Of a stretch of DNA of 64,000 nucleotides, positions 1-12,765 are shown piece after piece. Under the pieces are notes generated by a model that saw only the letters and a program-made list of their open reading frames with translations, was not told the DNA's origin and ran no database searches. The stretch's first letter is position 1. Every line of letters begins with the position of its first letter. The position numbers and the translations under genes are program-made. Origin of the DNA: Sambucus nigra (lineage: Eukaryota > Streptophyta > Magnoliopsida > Dipsacales > Adoxaceae). The stretch covers positions 712,104,456 to 712,168,455 of the forward strand of contig OX422207.1 in the NCBI GenBank assembly GCA_949130495.1, in the 5' to 3' direction.

Positions 1-158
1 ATAAATTATCATTAAGGCGTCCCATCAAGAGACACAAAACAAAAAAATGAGAGTGAGTAAAAAATGAACCACCTAAAAATACAAGGAGCACAAAAATTAT
101 AAAAGCTGAAAAACTGATATTTGACGCGATAAATTAGCGTTCCGTCTCTGATACCACT
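1..158 (-). mobile_element. Element Z: internal 5' leader and PBS
   Basis: This is the leader of an LTR retrotransposon that runs off the left edge. At 146-156 the plus strand reads CTCTGATACCA, the reverse complement of a tRNA-iMet-type primer binding site. Two bases later an LTR starts with TG (159). That fixes the element on the minus strand, with this LTR as its 5' LTR and its coding region outside the window. No coding is visible in these bases. Confidence 0.75.
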
Positions 159-930
159 TGTTGAAACACGAGGCCCCCAAATTTTGAGATCTTATAAAAA
201 ATTAATACAATTTCCTTTTTGAAGATGCGGAAGCGAGATGGTTCAATTAAAAACAAATTTTAATTTCTTTTACAAATTAAAATTAAACAAACTAAGAGTA
301 AAATTAAATTAGACAACAAATACATTTTCACTTAAACCAATTTAACCCAAGTCCTAGAAATTTGCCTAAGTTATATTTTCAATATTACCAAATTCGGCCA
401 ACCAATTTTAACAAACTAAATGATGACTTGAATTAAATTAACATTTACCCAAAACATTAGTTAGCACCAATTTAAGCAAGTAGTAATTTAAACCAAATTT
501 TATCTTTTTACCTAAGCATGCGTTCTAGGTGAGTTTTACAAAAGATAAAATAATCAAATAACCACTACGCTGCGATGTACAAGGAAAAACCCACAACGAA
601 AAAAAACCTCGGATGACCCTAGCCTTAATTCCACTAAGTACGGAATTATAATTACAAGCAAGATGACTTACAACACTCGACTCGACTCCTTCAAGCCCCG
701 ATGCGTCTTCTGGTAACGACCTCTGCCTAGTCGACAATCCCGGAACTCCAACAGAACCTTGGTATCACCAATGAGACTTTAGGAACACCGTCAACCACAC
801 ATTATGCATTTCACCATATGAGAATGCCATGGAAAAACACGAGACTTCTTCTTTGAGGGATGTAGAAGTAAACCCAAACTCTCTTTTACGGTAGAGATGA
901 ATCCGGTGCCAAAACAAACTCTCCAAGAAA

Positions 931-984
<54 letters not shown>

Positions 985-1724
985 TAGAAACTTGGATTAA
1001 AACATTGTTAATTGGGTGTAAACTTGGTTTTGTTCTTTGAATAAATCAATTTAAATAACAAACACCAAGGAAACTTTTTATGAAAGGATTAATCTCTCTA
1101 TAACTCTCTAGGAGATGGAAAAAGTTCTTGGAAAAATTCTAGTCCTGAAGTCATTAAATTCTGGGAAAGAATAGTGGGACAAAGTAGTGCCAAAAAACTA
1201 CCAAAAACTGTTTCCGTCGAAATCTCGTTCGAAAGACATTTAGTTCCAAGGAACTATCTAACGAGGTTCCAGTGGCAAGTCGTTGACAAACCTCGTTTGA
1301 ACAAAATTCTCGTTCGGACGAAAAACTCGTTCGAACGACAATTTCGAACGAAAAACCATAAAGCTTAAAAATTCTATTTCTAGCCCATAAACTTTATTTT
1401 AAAGTTTTAAAGAAACCTTCTGAAAACAAAGCTCTGTTTAAAATAAAAGTACACCCAATATAAACTTATTCCAAGTCTCCCTATATAGATATAGAAATGC
1501 ATTAATAGCTTTGGAGACTATGGAATATGATGTTGATGACGTAGAAACATAGCACTTGAAACTCGGCAATGATGAATCTTTATAAGTCTTAGCCGCCACA
1601 TCTTCAACTCTAGTATGTCATAGGCTTGAAGGATGGTCAAGTATTCTATCCTATGACTCAAACATTTTTGTCCGGAATTGAGCCAAAACAACAAAGGACT
1701 CAATTGGAAATTTGTGTCCTTACG
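159..1724 (-). mobile_element. 5' LTR of element Z (SIRE/copia-like style)
   Basis: The left boundary (TG at 159) is set by the adjacent PBS. The right boundary is inferred: sequence recognisable as the Copia-1 LTR resumes after GTCCTTACG at 1724, and that end resembles the GTCCTTACA end of the LTR at 56667. The partner LTR lies off the window, so no TSD can be tested. The LTR contains an AT microsatellite and a cluster of self-complementary CG motifs at 1210-1350, including the palindrome TCGTTCGAACGA at 1327-1338. It also has the 'aaaacccac...aacctcgg' block typical of these LTRs. No credible ORF is present. Confidence 0.6.
934..982. repeat. (TA)n microsatellite
   Basis: About 49 bases of uninterrupted TA dinucleotide repeat inside the Z LTR. 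Likely length-polymorphic. Confidence 0.95.
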
Positions 1725-3381
1725 AATTTGAAAGAAAGAACAAAGACTAAGTTTAAAGCATAAATCTAAGGTTTCAAATAAAGATAGATTTATAGATCTT
1801 TTAGGTGTCCCGAATGAGGAGAAATATAATTTATAGAAGATGAAGAGACTGTTTTACCTTACCCTCCAAAATCTTGTTAGAACTCCCCGAAAGCCTTGAA
1901 TCTTCTAGTATATTATCCTTCCAAAGTAAACCTTGTGTGTGGATCTCCCAGAGATGAAAACATGAAGAAATATGAGATAAATCACTTTTTCTCTCACGTC
2001 CCCTTAAAACAAATGGGAATAGTGTTTCTCCCCCTCTCTCTCTCTCCCCCCTCTCTATTTCTCTCTTTATTTAATCCTTATGATGTGTTATATTACTTAA
2101 AAACCTACCTTAGACCTATTTATATAAGTGCATAAAGTGAGCTTGGGTCAATTAGGATTTTCAGAGAGTTTGGGCCTAATACTTGGGTAATGGATTATAT
2201 TAAGGACCCAGGACTAATAATTAAATTGGTTTCCAAATGAAAATCTAAAAATCCCATATTACTTCTTGTAATATCTTTTATTTCCCTATTAATTATAATT
2301 AATTTCACTAAATAATTATTATTGCACTCTAATTTAATTACTCCACTAGTCCCAAATTAAGAGTCCATATTCATTTTTTGCATATATCAAGGATACACTC
2401 AACCAATGGCCAAGATCAACCCTTGTTCAATCTCGTAGAATTTGGTTCGTTAATTATGACCAAAAAGGGAAAGTTGACTCTTAATTTGGGACATCCTAAA
2501 ATAGAATTATGTATTTTTAATTTGGGACTAAGGGAGTATCTATGAATTACTCGAATAATGAGGTATTTATTTGTAAAGTTAAACAGTGCATAATGTGATT
2601 CCCCGCATAAAGCATACTATACCTTCCTAGTAAAATTTAATTTTTTTGCTAATTTCTTTTCACCAACATAATAATTATTTCTTAATCTCAAAAATAACAT
2701 ATTTGTTACTCTACCAAATTATAAATAATCCATCGATCATGTTTACTAGTAGAATCAAAACTTATAGGTTTATCAAAGGGTTATTAGAATTTAAGATATT
2801 TCTAGAAACGAATGCGTCCAGATATGATCTCAGACATCCGGACAATGATTACACAACTAGCATAGATATAGACCCAATAAATTGAATCGCAACCATTACA
2901 ATCAAAGTAATAATTGTATTCACATTTAGGTGCTTACAGTCCTCATGACTAGGAATATATACACATGTTGTAAATAATGAAAAATTATAATAGTTTTTTT
3001 AGTCAACACCTAGACTTTAATCTCACCCTTGTCATGTACAATACATTCATGATGTACTTCATGATCCTCTTCGAACTATCAAACAAGTTTTTGAACCATC
3101 AGACATGTTCTCGTAGTCAAGTTAAACTTCTAAGATCGTACTCATAGCTTTATCGCTGGGTTGTTAACTCCTTATCTAGGTTGTGAATTGCTCAATTGAA
3201 CTTGAACCGAAATTTCGATCTTATATGATCAGGCCAAAACCAACTCACCACGATTACTAATAAGTCCAATTGACTGACATTCATCTGATATATTTAAAAT
3301 AAATAAAAGGCATTATCATAATCATAATTCTCATTTCAAAATGAACTTGACACACCTTTACTAATAAATAAGCATCATACA
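1725..3381 (-). mobile_element. Copia-1 3' LTR, truncated at left by element Z
   Basis: On the minus strand it starts TGTATGATG (plus-strand end CATCATACA at 3381). It aligns by eye along its length with the LTR of element Y at 16303. Shared stretches include the block around 3170-3190 ('aacctagataaggagtt' in sense), the 2140-2230 block matching 17280-17340, and the 1805-1960 block matching 17540-17670. Sense homology continues to about 1724, where the Z LTR interrupts it, so the last few hundred bases are missing or lie outside the window. It follows directly downstream of decayed copia pol, as a 3' LTR should. A CT-rich run at 2030-2075 lies inside. Confidence 0.75.
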
Positions 3382-5298
3382 TTATTTTAAGACTAAAACC
3401 TTAATGGTCTCTCACTTTGTCTTAAATCCATGTGTGTATGCATCTAACACCCATTCCATATACATTAACAATAAAAGCCATGGTTAATAAGCTCTTTGTA
3501 AAATGATCCCTCAGGTCATGCTGCGATGGAATAGTGGTGATAAAAAACATTGCCTCTTCGCTCGATCTACCGTATCAAATGATACCAGACCTTAATGTGC
3601 TTAGCCTTTTGTAGTTTTTTTGAGTTAGCAACCTCTCCCTTATTGTTACAGCAAATTGTTATAGACGACTGTACTGAAGGAACCACATCCAAATCACTTA
3701 ATAATTTCCAAATAAAAATAACCTTATTTAATACCTCCTAAGAGGCACAATATTCTGCTTCCATGGTCGCATAACCAATAAATAATTTCTTGATACTCCT
3801 TTAATTTATGTCTCAACTTCCTAGCGTAAACACTTATTTATTGGTTAATTTCTTAAATTCCTTATCTGACATAAAGTCCGAGTTTATGTATCCTAAAGGT
3901 AAAATATTATTTATTGAGTAAACTAACACATAATCTCTAGTCCTTTTTCGGTACTTAAGAATTTTCTGCAATAAAGTATATTGCTCCTTACTTGGGTTAA
4001 ATTGGATTCTACAGACCATATCAATGGAAAAGGAGATTTTTTCTCTTGTACATAACATAAGAATAAGGTATACTCATCATCTTTTCTATCTAATCATGTA
4101 TCTTAGGACATTGATCCTTAAACAAAGAGATTCCAAGCTTGAAAGGAATAAATTCTTTCTTGGAATCTTGCATGATAAATTTTATGAGTGCATAATCGAT
4201 ATAAGTGGCTTGGGATAATCCTAAGATCTTTATTATCCAAACACGCAAAAGCTTTACCCATGGATGTGACTTTCTTATCATAAGTCCTTCATATTTAACT
4301 GATTATATAACCACACTTTTATACTGGATAACACACACCCGTCATTCCCGGTTAAGAGAATATCATTTGTATAGAGTACCATAGATACCATCATATTCCA
4401 ATTAGGCTTCTTATACACAAAATTTTCATCCAGTTATTTATGAAAACCAAAAGATTTGACGTGTATTTCACGTAACCTAATATTGATTGTACAACCTTTT
4501 ACATCTAAGTGTACTATTGATATCAGATTGATTTCATCTTGTACTAATGGTTTAGATGCTCATACTTAGTCTTTCCCTCTTATCTCTTGTAAGATAAAAT
4601 TACTCTTAGGTTTGTGGTCTATCATATAATATTCATCTATGTATCGAACATTTTTGCCAATAAATACCCTTTGGTCCTTACGATTAGAAAATTGACCACC
4701 CTTAATTACATTTGGTTAACCAATAAAGAGACATTCATTTGTCGTTGACTCCAACTTCCTTATCTCCTTCCTCAGTTCATGGGTTGAGAAACCCCAGATC
4801 TGAACATGTGCTATAATAGGCTTACGCCCAGTTCGCAGTTCTATGGGAATCGTTGAGACTGATTTAGAAAGAACTAAGTTTAGTAACTATATTAAAAAAA
4901 TACGAATAGCTAATCATGGATCTAACCATGTCCAAAAGATTTATGTTCCTTCTTTCATCTATACGATTTTATTTTAGAGTGCCTGATGCAGGGCGATTCG
5001 GATGTAATTCCCACTGATGAGAAATTATTCCTAAAATCTCTCTAGAGGGTACTCAACTTCACAATTATATCATAGGGTTTGTATTAGTTTACAATGCCTA
5101 TGCACTACCCCAGCCTTGTAAGTGTTGAACCTATCAACGACTTTAGACTTGTGATGCATAAGGTAAACATATTCATACCTTGAGTAGTCATCAATGAAAG
5201 CGATAAATAATCATATCCGCCTCTAGCTCAGATTTTCATAACACCAAAAAAATCGTAGTGAACTGATTCCAATACATATTTGGCTCTATAGACTTTGG
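3382..5298 (-). pseudogene. Copia-1 pol, C-terminal half: integrase end, RT, RNase H (decayed)
   Basis: Reading the minus strand from 5298 down gives, in order: the integrase core piece (YSRYEYVYLMHHKS near 5190); the integrase end with the 'RKP..HVQIWG' motif near 4820; then Ty1/copia reverse transcriptase with a decayed catalytic box (LYTNDILLTGND near 4360, where the family has YVDD). Next come LGLSQATYIDYAL (about 4225), MLCTREKISFSIDMV (about 4040), LKYRKRTRDY, and RNase H with MEAEYCAS near 3760. The end near 3435 (YGMGVRCIHTW) matches the copia pol C-terminus. Stops and frameshifts occur throughout, so it cannot be expressed. Products in a live copy would be polymerase and integrase acting in the virus-like particle. 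Confidence 0.85.
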
Positions 5299-6785
5299 TG
5301 TAACACCCCACTTAATTAAATACCGGGTGATCAGTCCCATACCAAATAAAAAAATAGAATATACAGTTGGATCATTCTTAGCATCACTATAAAAAAATAT
5401 AGTCACCTAATACTTAATTAAATTGGTGTTAAAACCTTCCAAATTTAATTTAATAAAAATTCCACTTTTAAAACATAAACTATTTAACACAATTCATGTA
5501 CATAATGAATAACAACTGAGTAATATCAAAATTGAATTTAATGCAACTGGAATAAAACTCTCCAGTTTAAATATCTCAATACAATAAACCCTAATAAAAG
5601 CAAATGTATCAAAACTGACATAATACATTAACCGACTGCGATAGAATGGAAATACTTAAATCCACTTGAGTGATATACCCTAAATGAAAAATCAACTACA
5701 AAGTATATATCAATGAATATGAAAGCATCTAAACTAGGTCCAAAACTCCATAGCATCCATATTTCGTCAAAAATCTTAATCCTTTATGGTTGGCGTCCCT
5801 GCGGTTGGACACCTGATATAGGAGATACAAGAGAGAAGAGAATATGAAATAAAATGGGTCAGAGCCCGATTGTAAAATAGTTTAGAAAACAGCAAGTGAA
5901 TAAATGCTTGATTCAACAATAATTATATACATGTTAGATTATCGGACTCTCTCTCTTGATTTTCTCACCTCTCATCTAGAGTGCACACCTAACGTACCTT
6001 AAAATCATACTAGTTACTATACCCATGTTAACTAGTTCATATCAGTGCCAACTAACCATAGCCCATATCTTTCCCACGTATTTCTCTCGCAATACAGGTA
6101 ATACATATATCCAATTTCTCTATAACATGGATAAGCCCTTTTTCAATTCAATATAATTAAGCATTCACCTACTTAATTCTTTTCAGACTTCATTATCTTT
6201 CATGTCTACTTAACTCATATAGTAGATAATATCACAAGTATATATATACATTGACTCTATTATATATATATATAATAAACTCCACCCCGAGGCTCAACTG
6301 CGGTGCATGCGTACTCTACTATCATGTCACAGTACATCTCGTCACTATATAAAGGACCATAGGTTCGGTATGTCCCACGAACCATAATTAACAAATCATA
6401 AACAGTGGAGGAGAACATAGTGATAAGCCTTTGGGCTATGGACATACCTACGTACCCAAAAGATCGTTCAATACCATTGTTCTCACTAATGGCAATCCAA
6501 CCTAAGTCCTATGTTCTGAGGCAACAAATCAAAGATCCCCCTTATGGCTCATCAGGATATGACTACCCTTTACGCGTAAACCTCCCGTCGATAACAAGTA
6601 GGCTATGTATGTCATACACATAAATTAAACATGTAATATGTATATACTCAAACTATATAGGGATAGGTACACACTCGACCTTTATCTCAAATTTGGAATT
6701 CATCATATCCCATATACTCATTGTATTTATCAAGATTATCACCGTATATTTATTATGTAGTTGTCACTCACATAATCCCAATTAA

Positions 6786-6787
<2 letters not shown>

Positions 6788-6829
<42 letters not shown>
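6788..6829. repeat. (AT)n microsatellite
   Basis: About 42 bases of AT dinucleotide repeat inside the solo LTR. Confidence 0.95.
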
Positions 6830-6832
<3 letters not shown>

Positions 6833-7601
6833 CAATATTAACCCGTACTTGACCATGACGATTATTCATCTCTTAATCGTATTATATTTATGTAGACATC
6901 TCTCACATAATTTTATTCCTCATTTTCATATAATTTTCCAACATTAACCCAAATATCTCACTCCTAGTTAATGTACCAAAATTATTTAGAACTTACTGTG
7001 GGCTAAAAATACAATTCTCTAAACTTTTCTAGGCTAAAATTGAGACTTCAGATTTTTTTTCCAATAAAGTTACATTCTGCCCAGAATGGTAAAACCACTA
7101 TTTTAGGCTTTTCTGCTTCGATTTTGAAAAAACTCAAAACTACAAAGTTGCGCAGAACGTGATTTTATACAAGAATTAGTGAGCACACCACCAATTTCAG
7201 CTTAAAACCATCCTAAAATATTCATACAATGTTCATCATTTTTCTACAATAATTTTTCATCCATTTTATCCATCTTCTTTCACCCAAACTCACATGAAAT
7301 ATATTCTAACAAATCCCAAATATCTCAAAATCATTTCTACATGATTATGGGTAATTATAATACAAGTAAAAACATCAAAATCACCATGTTTATATGAGAA
7401 CTAACATCAAACCAAATTAACCCTCAAAATTTCATTTATCTAAATTCTCTATTTTTATACACCTTCAAAAACCCAGAATTTAGAATTATGATTTCTTCTC
7501 TAAATCATCAAATTTCATATTCAGTCATGAGTAGGATTCATCTACATGCAATACCTTTCATCATTTTCCATTTTCTCCATAAACATATATTTTTGTCTAC
7601 A

Positions 7602-7638
7602 TGTTCATCCGAACAAGTTCATCCGAACAAGTTCATCG
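7602..7638. repeat. Short tandem repeat in solo LTR
   Basis: The unit GTTCATCCGAACAA is repeated twice, followed by a partial third copy (GTTCATCGTG). A small local duplication, with no function inferred. Confidence 0.8.
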
Positions 7639-8585
7639 TGTTCATAACCTCTACAAGTGTATAATCAAATACATGAATTTGATTTATCAATCATTTTAAT
7701 CCCAAATTCATAAGTTCATAATCCCAAAGAAATCCTATTCTAACATGGAGATTATAAACACTGAAATGGAGCAAGAATCACTTTCCTCTTAGTGTAGGTA
7801 TGAGCCTTCGGAGAAGATAATGTTAGAACATCCTCTTTCCTTTTTTCGGTGAATTTTTGGTGACTTTCTGGTGACCCTTTGATGGTGGTGCAAGGTGTAG
7901 AGATGGTGGTTTGTGGTGATTTTCCCCTTTGATTACCCAGTATGACTCTTCTTCTTCAAGGAAACTCTTCCTCTCCACAAGGTGACTTTTTTTTTTCTCT
8001 CAAAGTCTCTTCACTTTCTCTCAACGAACTCACAAATGAAATAGACGAAATGAACCTTACGTAGAGTGTAAACCCACTTATATAACAAGTCTATAAGGCT
8101 TGTTAAAATAAGAAAACATGGATACTATTCATCTCCCAAGACAAATGACCAAAATGCCTTTTCGAGGTGTCCTTTCATCTTCCAATTGACCCGAGACCCA
8201 AATCAAACCCTCGGGTAGACTTTTCTGCCTATTTAGAACCTTCCGGACTCAACGGTGTACTCGAAATGCTCATCCTAATGACTTAAAAATAAATCTCATT
8301 TTTATTTCCCAACTTTAGTCCCGACACGACTCATAAGCGCGTTCCGACTTAATTTTCATTATTATCGTATTTGTAGCTCCCGACAATAATTATTATATTC
8401 ACATATTACTTTTATATCACTAAGTAATATTCAAAATCATATATTACTTTTATCTCTAGTAATATTAAATCCAGATTAATCCCAATTAATTTTTCATAAT
8501 TAATTCCAATTAATCCCAATTTATTTAGCCCATTAACTTTTAATTAATCTCATATTAAAAGTCATTAAAATTACTGGGTATTACA

Positions 8586-9575
8586 TTTGGCCTTGAAGGT
8601 CTTCTTGGTCATTTTACCTTCTAAATAGGATTTTCACACTAGAAGGGCCTCTACTTGCAATGAGATTAATTTTCCATTTGAAACCAGTCGTTGAATCCTT
8701 TTTAAATTTATATGACATAAGCGTAAGTGATAAAGATATGATTGGTTTAACTTAGAAGGTTCCTTTCTCTTCATTATTTTTCCATTTGATTTATTAAAAT
8801 TAGTATTTAGCAGTAAAGGTGAGACGGGCGTTATAATATAAAGATCATTTTCTCGTGTACCAAAACAAATAAAAGATATGCCATTATTTTAAAAAGAATA
8901 TATTTATTAGAATAAATGAATATCTATTCAAAACTATCTTAAAACCAGAAATTAAACTTCTTCCAATAGTAAGAACATAAAAAGAATCTTCTAAAATTAA
9001 CTTGTTTTCTACACCAAAATTTAAAACTAAAAATCCTATTTTTAATACTGATATGTTGCCATTGCCACCCACAAACAGAACATTCCCTTTCATTGTGCTT
9101 CTTGGTTACCTGAAACTCCTATAAAGAATTGCAAACATGATTAGTGGATCCTGAATCTACACTCCAGGTCCCTATGTCTTGGACCACAAAACATGTCTCA
9201 ATGATAAAAGGAGAAATTTCTAATTTATTCTTCTATTTAGGCAAGTAGACTCGGCACGACTTTCTCTAATGTCCACACCTTTTGTACATGTAACCATTGC
9301 CTTTCAGATTATTCCATTCCCTGAGGTTTAACCATAGTTTTATCACCATATGTATACCACACTTTTATCACCACAAGTTTTACCTTGTAATTTCCTTTCT
9401 TCTTATTCTTACCTTTCAAGATGGAGGAATGAGGCCTCTCTAAGAAACAGGAAAAACACCCTTTTGCTTTATGATATTATCCTCATCTTGGAGTTCTTTA
9501 AGTAGTTGCACTAGTGAGTAATCAATTTTTTTCATAGAAGAGTTTAGGTAAAAATTCTTTGAGACTGTGTCTCCT
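8586..9575 (-). pseudogene. Copia-1 gag end, protease and pre-integrase (decayed)
   Basis: The minus strand from about 9575 downward shows four pieces. A gag segment (KKIDYSLVQLLKELQ, about 9520) corresponds to the copia gag C-terminal helix. A damaged CCHC zinc knuckle lies near 9290 (one cysteine lost). A protease-like stretch with VDSGST lies near 9150. Then comes the GAG-pre-integrase domain (SLQVEALLVCE near 8640). Frame changes and stops are frequent. Reading continues at 5298 after the solo LTR is skipped. Upstream (to the right) the gag N-terminus is absent, and LTR-like sequence of element X begins somewhere between 9575 and 9780. Confidence 0.8.
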
Positions 9576-11102
9576 AACACTAATTATCCAAATACAAATT
9601 AACTCCCCTAATTTAATAAAAAAATTTACAAAATTAATATTGTCAAAATGGTTTAACAATCCAAAACTCTATGTGGGAAAAAATATTTTACAAGATCTTA
9701 CAATCCCAAATTTTATTTTCTTATTTAAGGCAATGATTCTAAAAATGCAAAAAGATTAAAATAAGAATAAGACTGATGTATGAGGGAAAACCCACGAATG
9801 GGAAAAATCTCGGGTCAATAAGATCTAAAAATTCATTGTGATAGAGATATAACAACTTGATGCCAAAGACTTACAACCACACAATGCTACGACCGACTAG
9901 ACATACTTTTACAAAATATTCTCTGAGGAGAGTAGTGATCATTAGCGTACATTGAAGTGGTTTTGGTCGGCGACCAACTTCGTCGAATCTTTTGAAAAAA
10001 AATTCTTATTTATGGATGAAGCAAGTTGTTCCATGATTGAAACCTTCAAGCAACCAAAAACCTACACCGAGGATTTTTAGGGAATCCTAAGAATTTGTGC
10101 ATTTGGATGTATGCAAGGAAGAGAAAATATTTACTCATAGACTATATTGTTTAAAACAAATGTTTTTTTTAAAAAGGTGAGTAAATAAATCTCTAATGTT
10201 TTCTCAAAGAAAAAAACTTAACAACAAAGGCTTGAAGAACTCAAAGAAGATAAGTGAAAAAATGTTCTTTCAAATATAAGAAATTTTTTGATCAACCAAA
10301 GTATTTTTTTAAAGATCTCACTGTTTGTTTGGAAGAGTATTGAATGCTCAACTATATGGACTTCTAATTTGAAGAGGTTTAAAGGATCATATAGTAGGTG
10401 CCACACCCTTATAGAGTCAAGTAGCCACTTAAAGGTCTAAGTCAACCGTAAACTTGTACTTGAACCAAACATTAAGTAGAATTTAGAGTAGATCTTGTAC
10501 AAATGGCACTTTTGGAGCTATTAGACATGCTTCATAGAAAAGCTGTCAAAGTGAGGAAATTTTTCATTCTGGCGAGCTGAAGCGATAATATAGGTTGTGA
10601 AAAATACCAGATATTTTCCCTAGGATGAAAACGTCCAGTGAATCATTTTCACTATAGCGAAGAAAATCTTCATTGTAGCATCGCTGGGGTTAAAATAAAT
10701 CTTGCAAAAATGTCCAAGGAATTTATCCAGTTTGCATTATAAAATTTTCGAAAATAAGTTTTTGGCAAATCCTAAGTATGTGTGTCATAACCAAGAACAT
10801 TCATACTGAAAATACATATAAATGTAATTTTTTATAAAAATAGTTTTATCTAGATGAAAAGTAAATTTTTATTTTGTATTTGACAAATTTATAGAACCAA
10901 GGTTGATTAAAAATATTTTTCAATATGAAAACAATTTAACCGAGGTGTGAATCTTTATTTCCTAACTCTTATACATTTCCTAAGTTGTGTACTTAAAATT
11001 CAACATTGAGTGAAACTGAGATACTAAAGAGGTTTTTCAGTGACCATTTGGACAAAGACTTAAATATGTTTTGGATCACATAAAGTATGCTGTAGTCTTA
11101 CA
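9576..11102 (-). mobile_element. Element X, copy A: 3' LTR (start approximate)
   Basis: The right boundary is firm: plus strand ends CTTACA at 11102, followed by a C-rich PPT complement. The left boundary is uncertain (9576-9780). From about 9950 on it aligns with 24680-25512 and then, after the Helitron is skipped, with 54544-54876. This copy is uninterrupted at 10795 and so supplies the empty-site reference for the Helitron. It contains no convincing ORF. Confidence 0.7.
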
Positions 11103-11115
11103 ATCTCCCCATTTG
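11103..11115 (-). other. Element X copy A polypurine tract
   Basis: The minus strand reads AAATGGGGAGAT immediately before the LTR start TGTAAGAC. The equivalent at 54877-54887 reads AAAGGGGGGAT. This is the expected priming site for plus-strand DNA synthesis of an LTR element. Confidence 0.75.
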
Positions 11116-11999
11116 TCCAATTCTAAGACAAAAATTAAGAAGGGAAAATTACAAGCAAATGAAAGAGATCTAGCATTTTATGACTCTCCTAGCCAAGTGC
11201 AAGTGAAAATATAAAAAAAAATTACATTTGTTGCTAGTAAATAATCACTACAATGGACTCAACCGTCTTCATGGATCAAAAGAAGCTCTTGCTCAATACT
11301 TTCATGTTATGCAGTAGGAAACTCATTAATGTACCAATGTGAAGAAATAAGATAAGAAAATATGGTAAACATGAACATGTGGATATAGAATTTAGAACAT
11401 GTAAACACCATATCTATCTAAAACAACTCCCTCACAAATATACCATTCTCCTCAATAAAAATGATATATCAACAAATAACTCTAAGAAAGATAATATGCT
11501 TCGATAAATATACTGCCTAGTCTATAAACTTCTCCCCCTTTTGTCATGGTAAGTGTCAAAGGAAAGAACTATGCTCATAATGTGATCATATTCCCAAGGC
11601 ATTATAAGAATATAAAACATGCCAATAAAATCAAAAAATGGAGAAGAACCATATAATGAATGAACATTTAAAATGTTAATATGGGTAAGATATAATTAAG
11701 AGAATAATTAGACTAATATCAATAATTTCAAATACACTTGCAGAGATAAAATATATCATTAAAAGATATAAATAATGCGAAAAGTGAGAAGACTTAAAAT
11801 AATAGTTAAGAGTTACAAGGATTACAATAAATGTGATCAATATAAATAAAAACCTAGCAACTTTTAAACAAACCAACAAACTCCAAAACATGAAACAAAT
11901 TTCATCACTTCTTCATATTCAATATCTTTATAGCACACACTCCAATAACCGCGTTGTGAACATATGGGGAGCAGTCCTTGCCATTTTATAGGTGAGTAT
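11116..11999 (-). mobile_element. Element X copy A: 3' internal region, non-coding
   Basis: This aligns by eye with 54888-55673 (both contain 'ggaaaattacaagcaa', 'tggatcaaaag', 'agagttacaaggatt'). Minus-strand sense includes an AAAGGGGGAGAA run near 11535, typical of the 3' end of SIRE-like elements. The only sizeable open frame (11676-11891) is AT-rich and hydrophobic by composition, and I do not call it a gene. Confidence 0.65.
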
Positions 12000-12765
12000 T
12001 TTAGGTGCAGTGTGAGATGTCATTGAAGGAAGAACTCATCAAATTAAAGGAAGAAAATTAATTCCTATAGTCCTCAAAGGAGGGTTGAAACCTAGAACGC
12101 AATCGATTAGATAACTAATAAATGATAGAATCCAACTCATTTTCAGCCAAAGAATGTATACTAGATGCACGTGATGTAGAGAAAAGATGAGGAGCCAATT
12201 GAGTAACATCATAAGGTGGTGTTAATGTTCCACTATAGTCGCCAAGATGAGCAATAGATCGATAATAGGAGCCAATGGTCAATGCAGATTGAGGTTTTTC
12301 CTGAACCTCATCTCGAAGAATAGGAACCAAAAACTTTAAAATCAAGTGTACAATCAAATGAATGAAGAGCAAAGCGCGAGTCTTCTTGTTATCCTCAGTC
12401 TGAGCAAAGATCGAGTCCCTGATCAAATCACACAAACATATATGATTACCCTAACCAATGGCATAAAATAATTTTTCATGTTTGAAAGATAAGGTGTGAG
12501 GGTGGCATGCGGGTAAAATACAAGAAGACACTACAATACTATGAATATAAAAATCCTTAGCCAAAAATGATTGCTTCAAATTGTATCCACTCCAAGACTG
12601 ACAATGGTTGTCAATAAAAAGAGTGATTCCATTCTAGTTGTAAGGTTAACTACTAATCGACTTGTAATGATATGTGGAACAATCATATTCTCAGATGTAA
12701 AAGTGGTCGCTTTTCCACATAAAATAGATATCCACTTGAATTCCACTCACTTTGATAATTAGGAT
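12000..12765 (-). pseudogene. Element X copy A: ORF of unknown role, plant-transposon-associated type
   Basis: This is a decayed copy of the coding stretch better kept at 60503-60931. The longest open piece, 12115-12435, gives 106 residues starting MCDLIRDSIFAQTEDNKKT and ending NELDSIIY. The other copy has the same order (LCDLIMNSIFVHTKNNKKT, then ENKLDSTIS after a frameshift). Upstream, 12440-12765 is matched in other frames. The 'NILP...HVQLLYVIGRG' block of the better copy resembles the 'putative plant transposon protein' domain often found as an extra ORF in plant retroelements. That assignment is from memory and unproven. No catalytic motif is visible. Its place near the 3' end of an LTR element suggests an accessory ORF. 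Confidence 0.45.

Larger units (their letters stand above)
5299..8585 (-). mobile_element. Solo LTR, Ty3/gypsy Tekay-like, TSD TTTGG
   Basis: The 3287-bp unit starts TGTAACACCCC and ends GGGTATTACA. It is flanked by perfect 5-bp repeats TTTGG (5294-5298 and 8586-8590). No internal region or second LTR is present, so it is a solo LTR left by LTR-LTR recombination. Its plus-strand start ('aaataccgggtgatcagtcc...ttagcatcact') parallels the minus-oriented LTRs at 27743, 39534 and 39564. Removing it restores continuous copia reading across the integrase of Copia-1. It carries the conserved 22-nt hairpin at 5792-5813 and the GTGCAC block at 5981, but no (TCGA)n palindrome. Confidence 0.92.

Noticed and set aside
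12115..12435. A possible host gene
   Set aside because: The homologous copy at 60503-60931 lies in the same context next to an LTR and PPT, so it belongs to element X.
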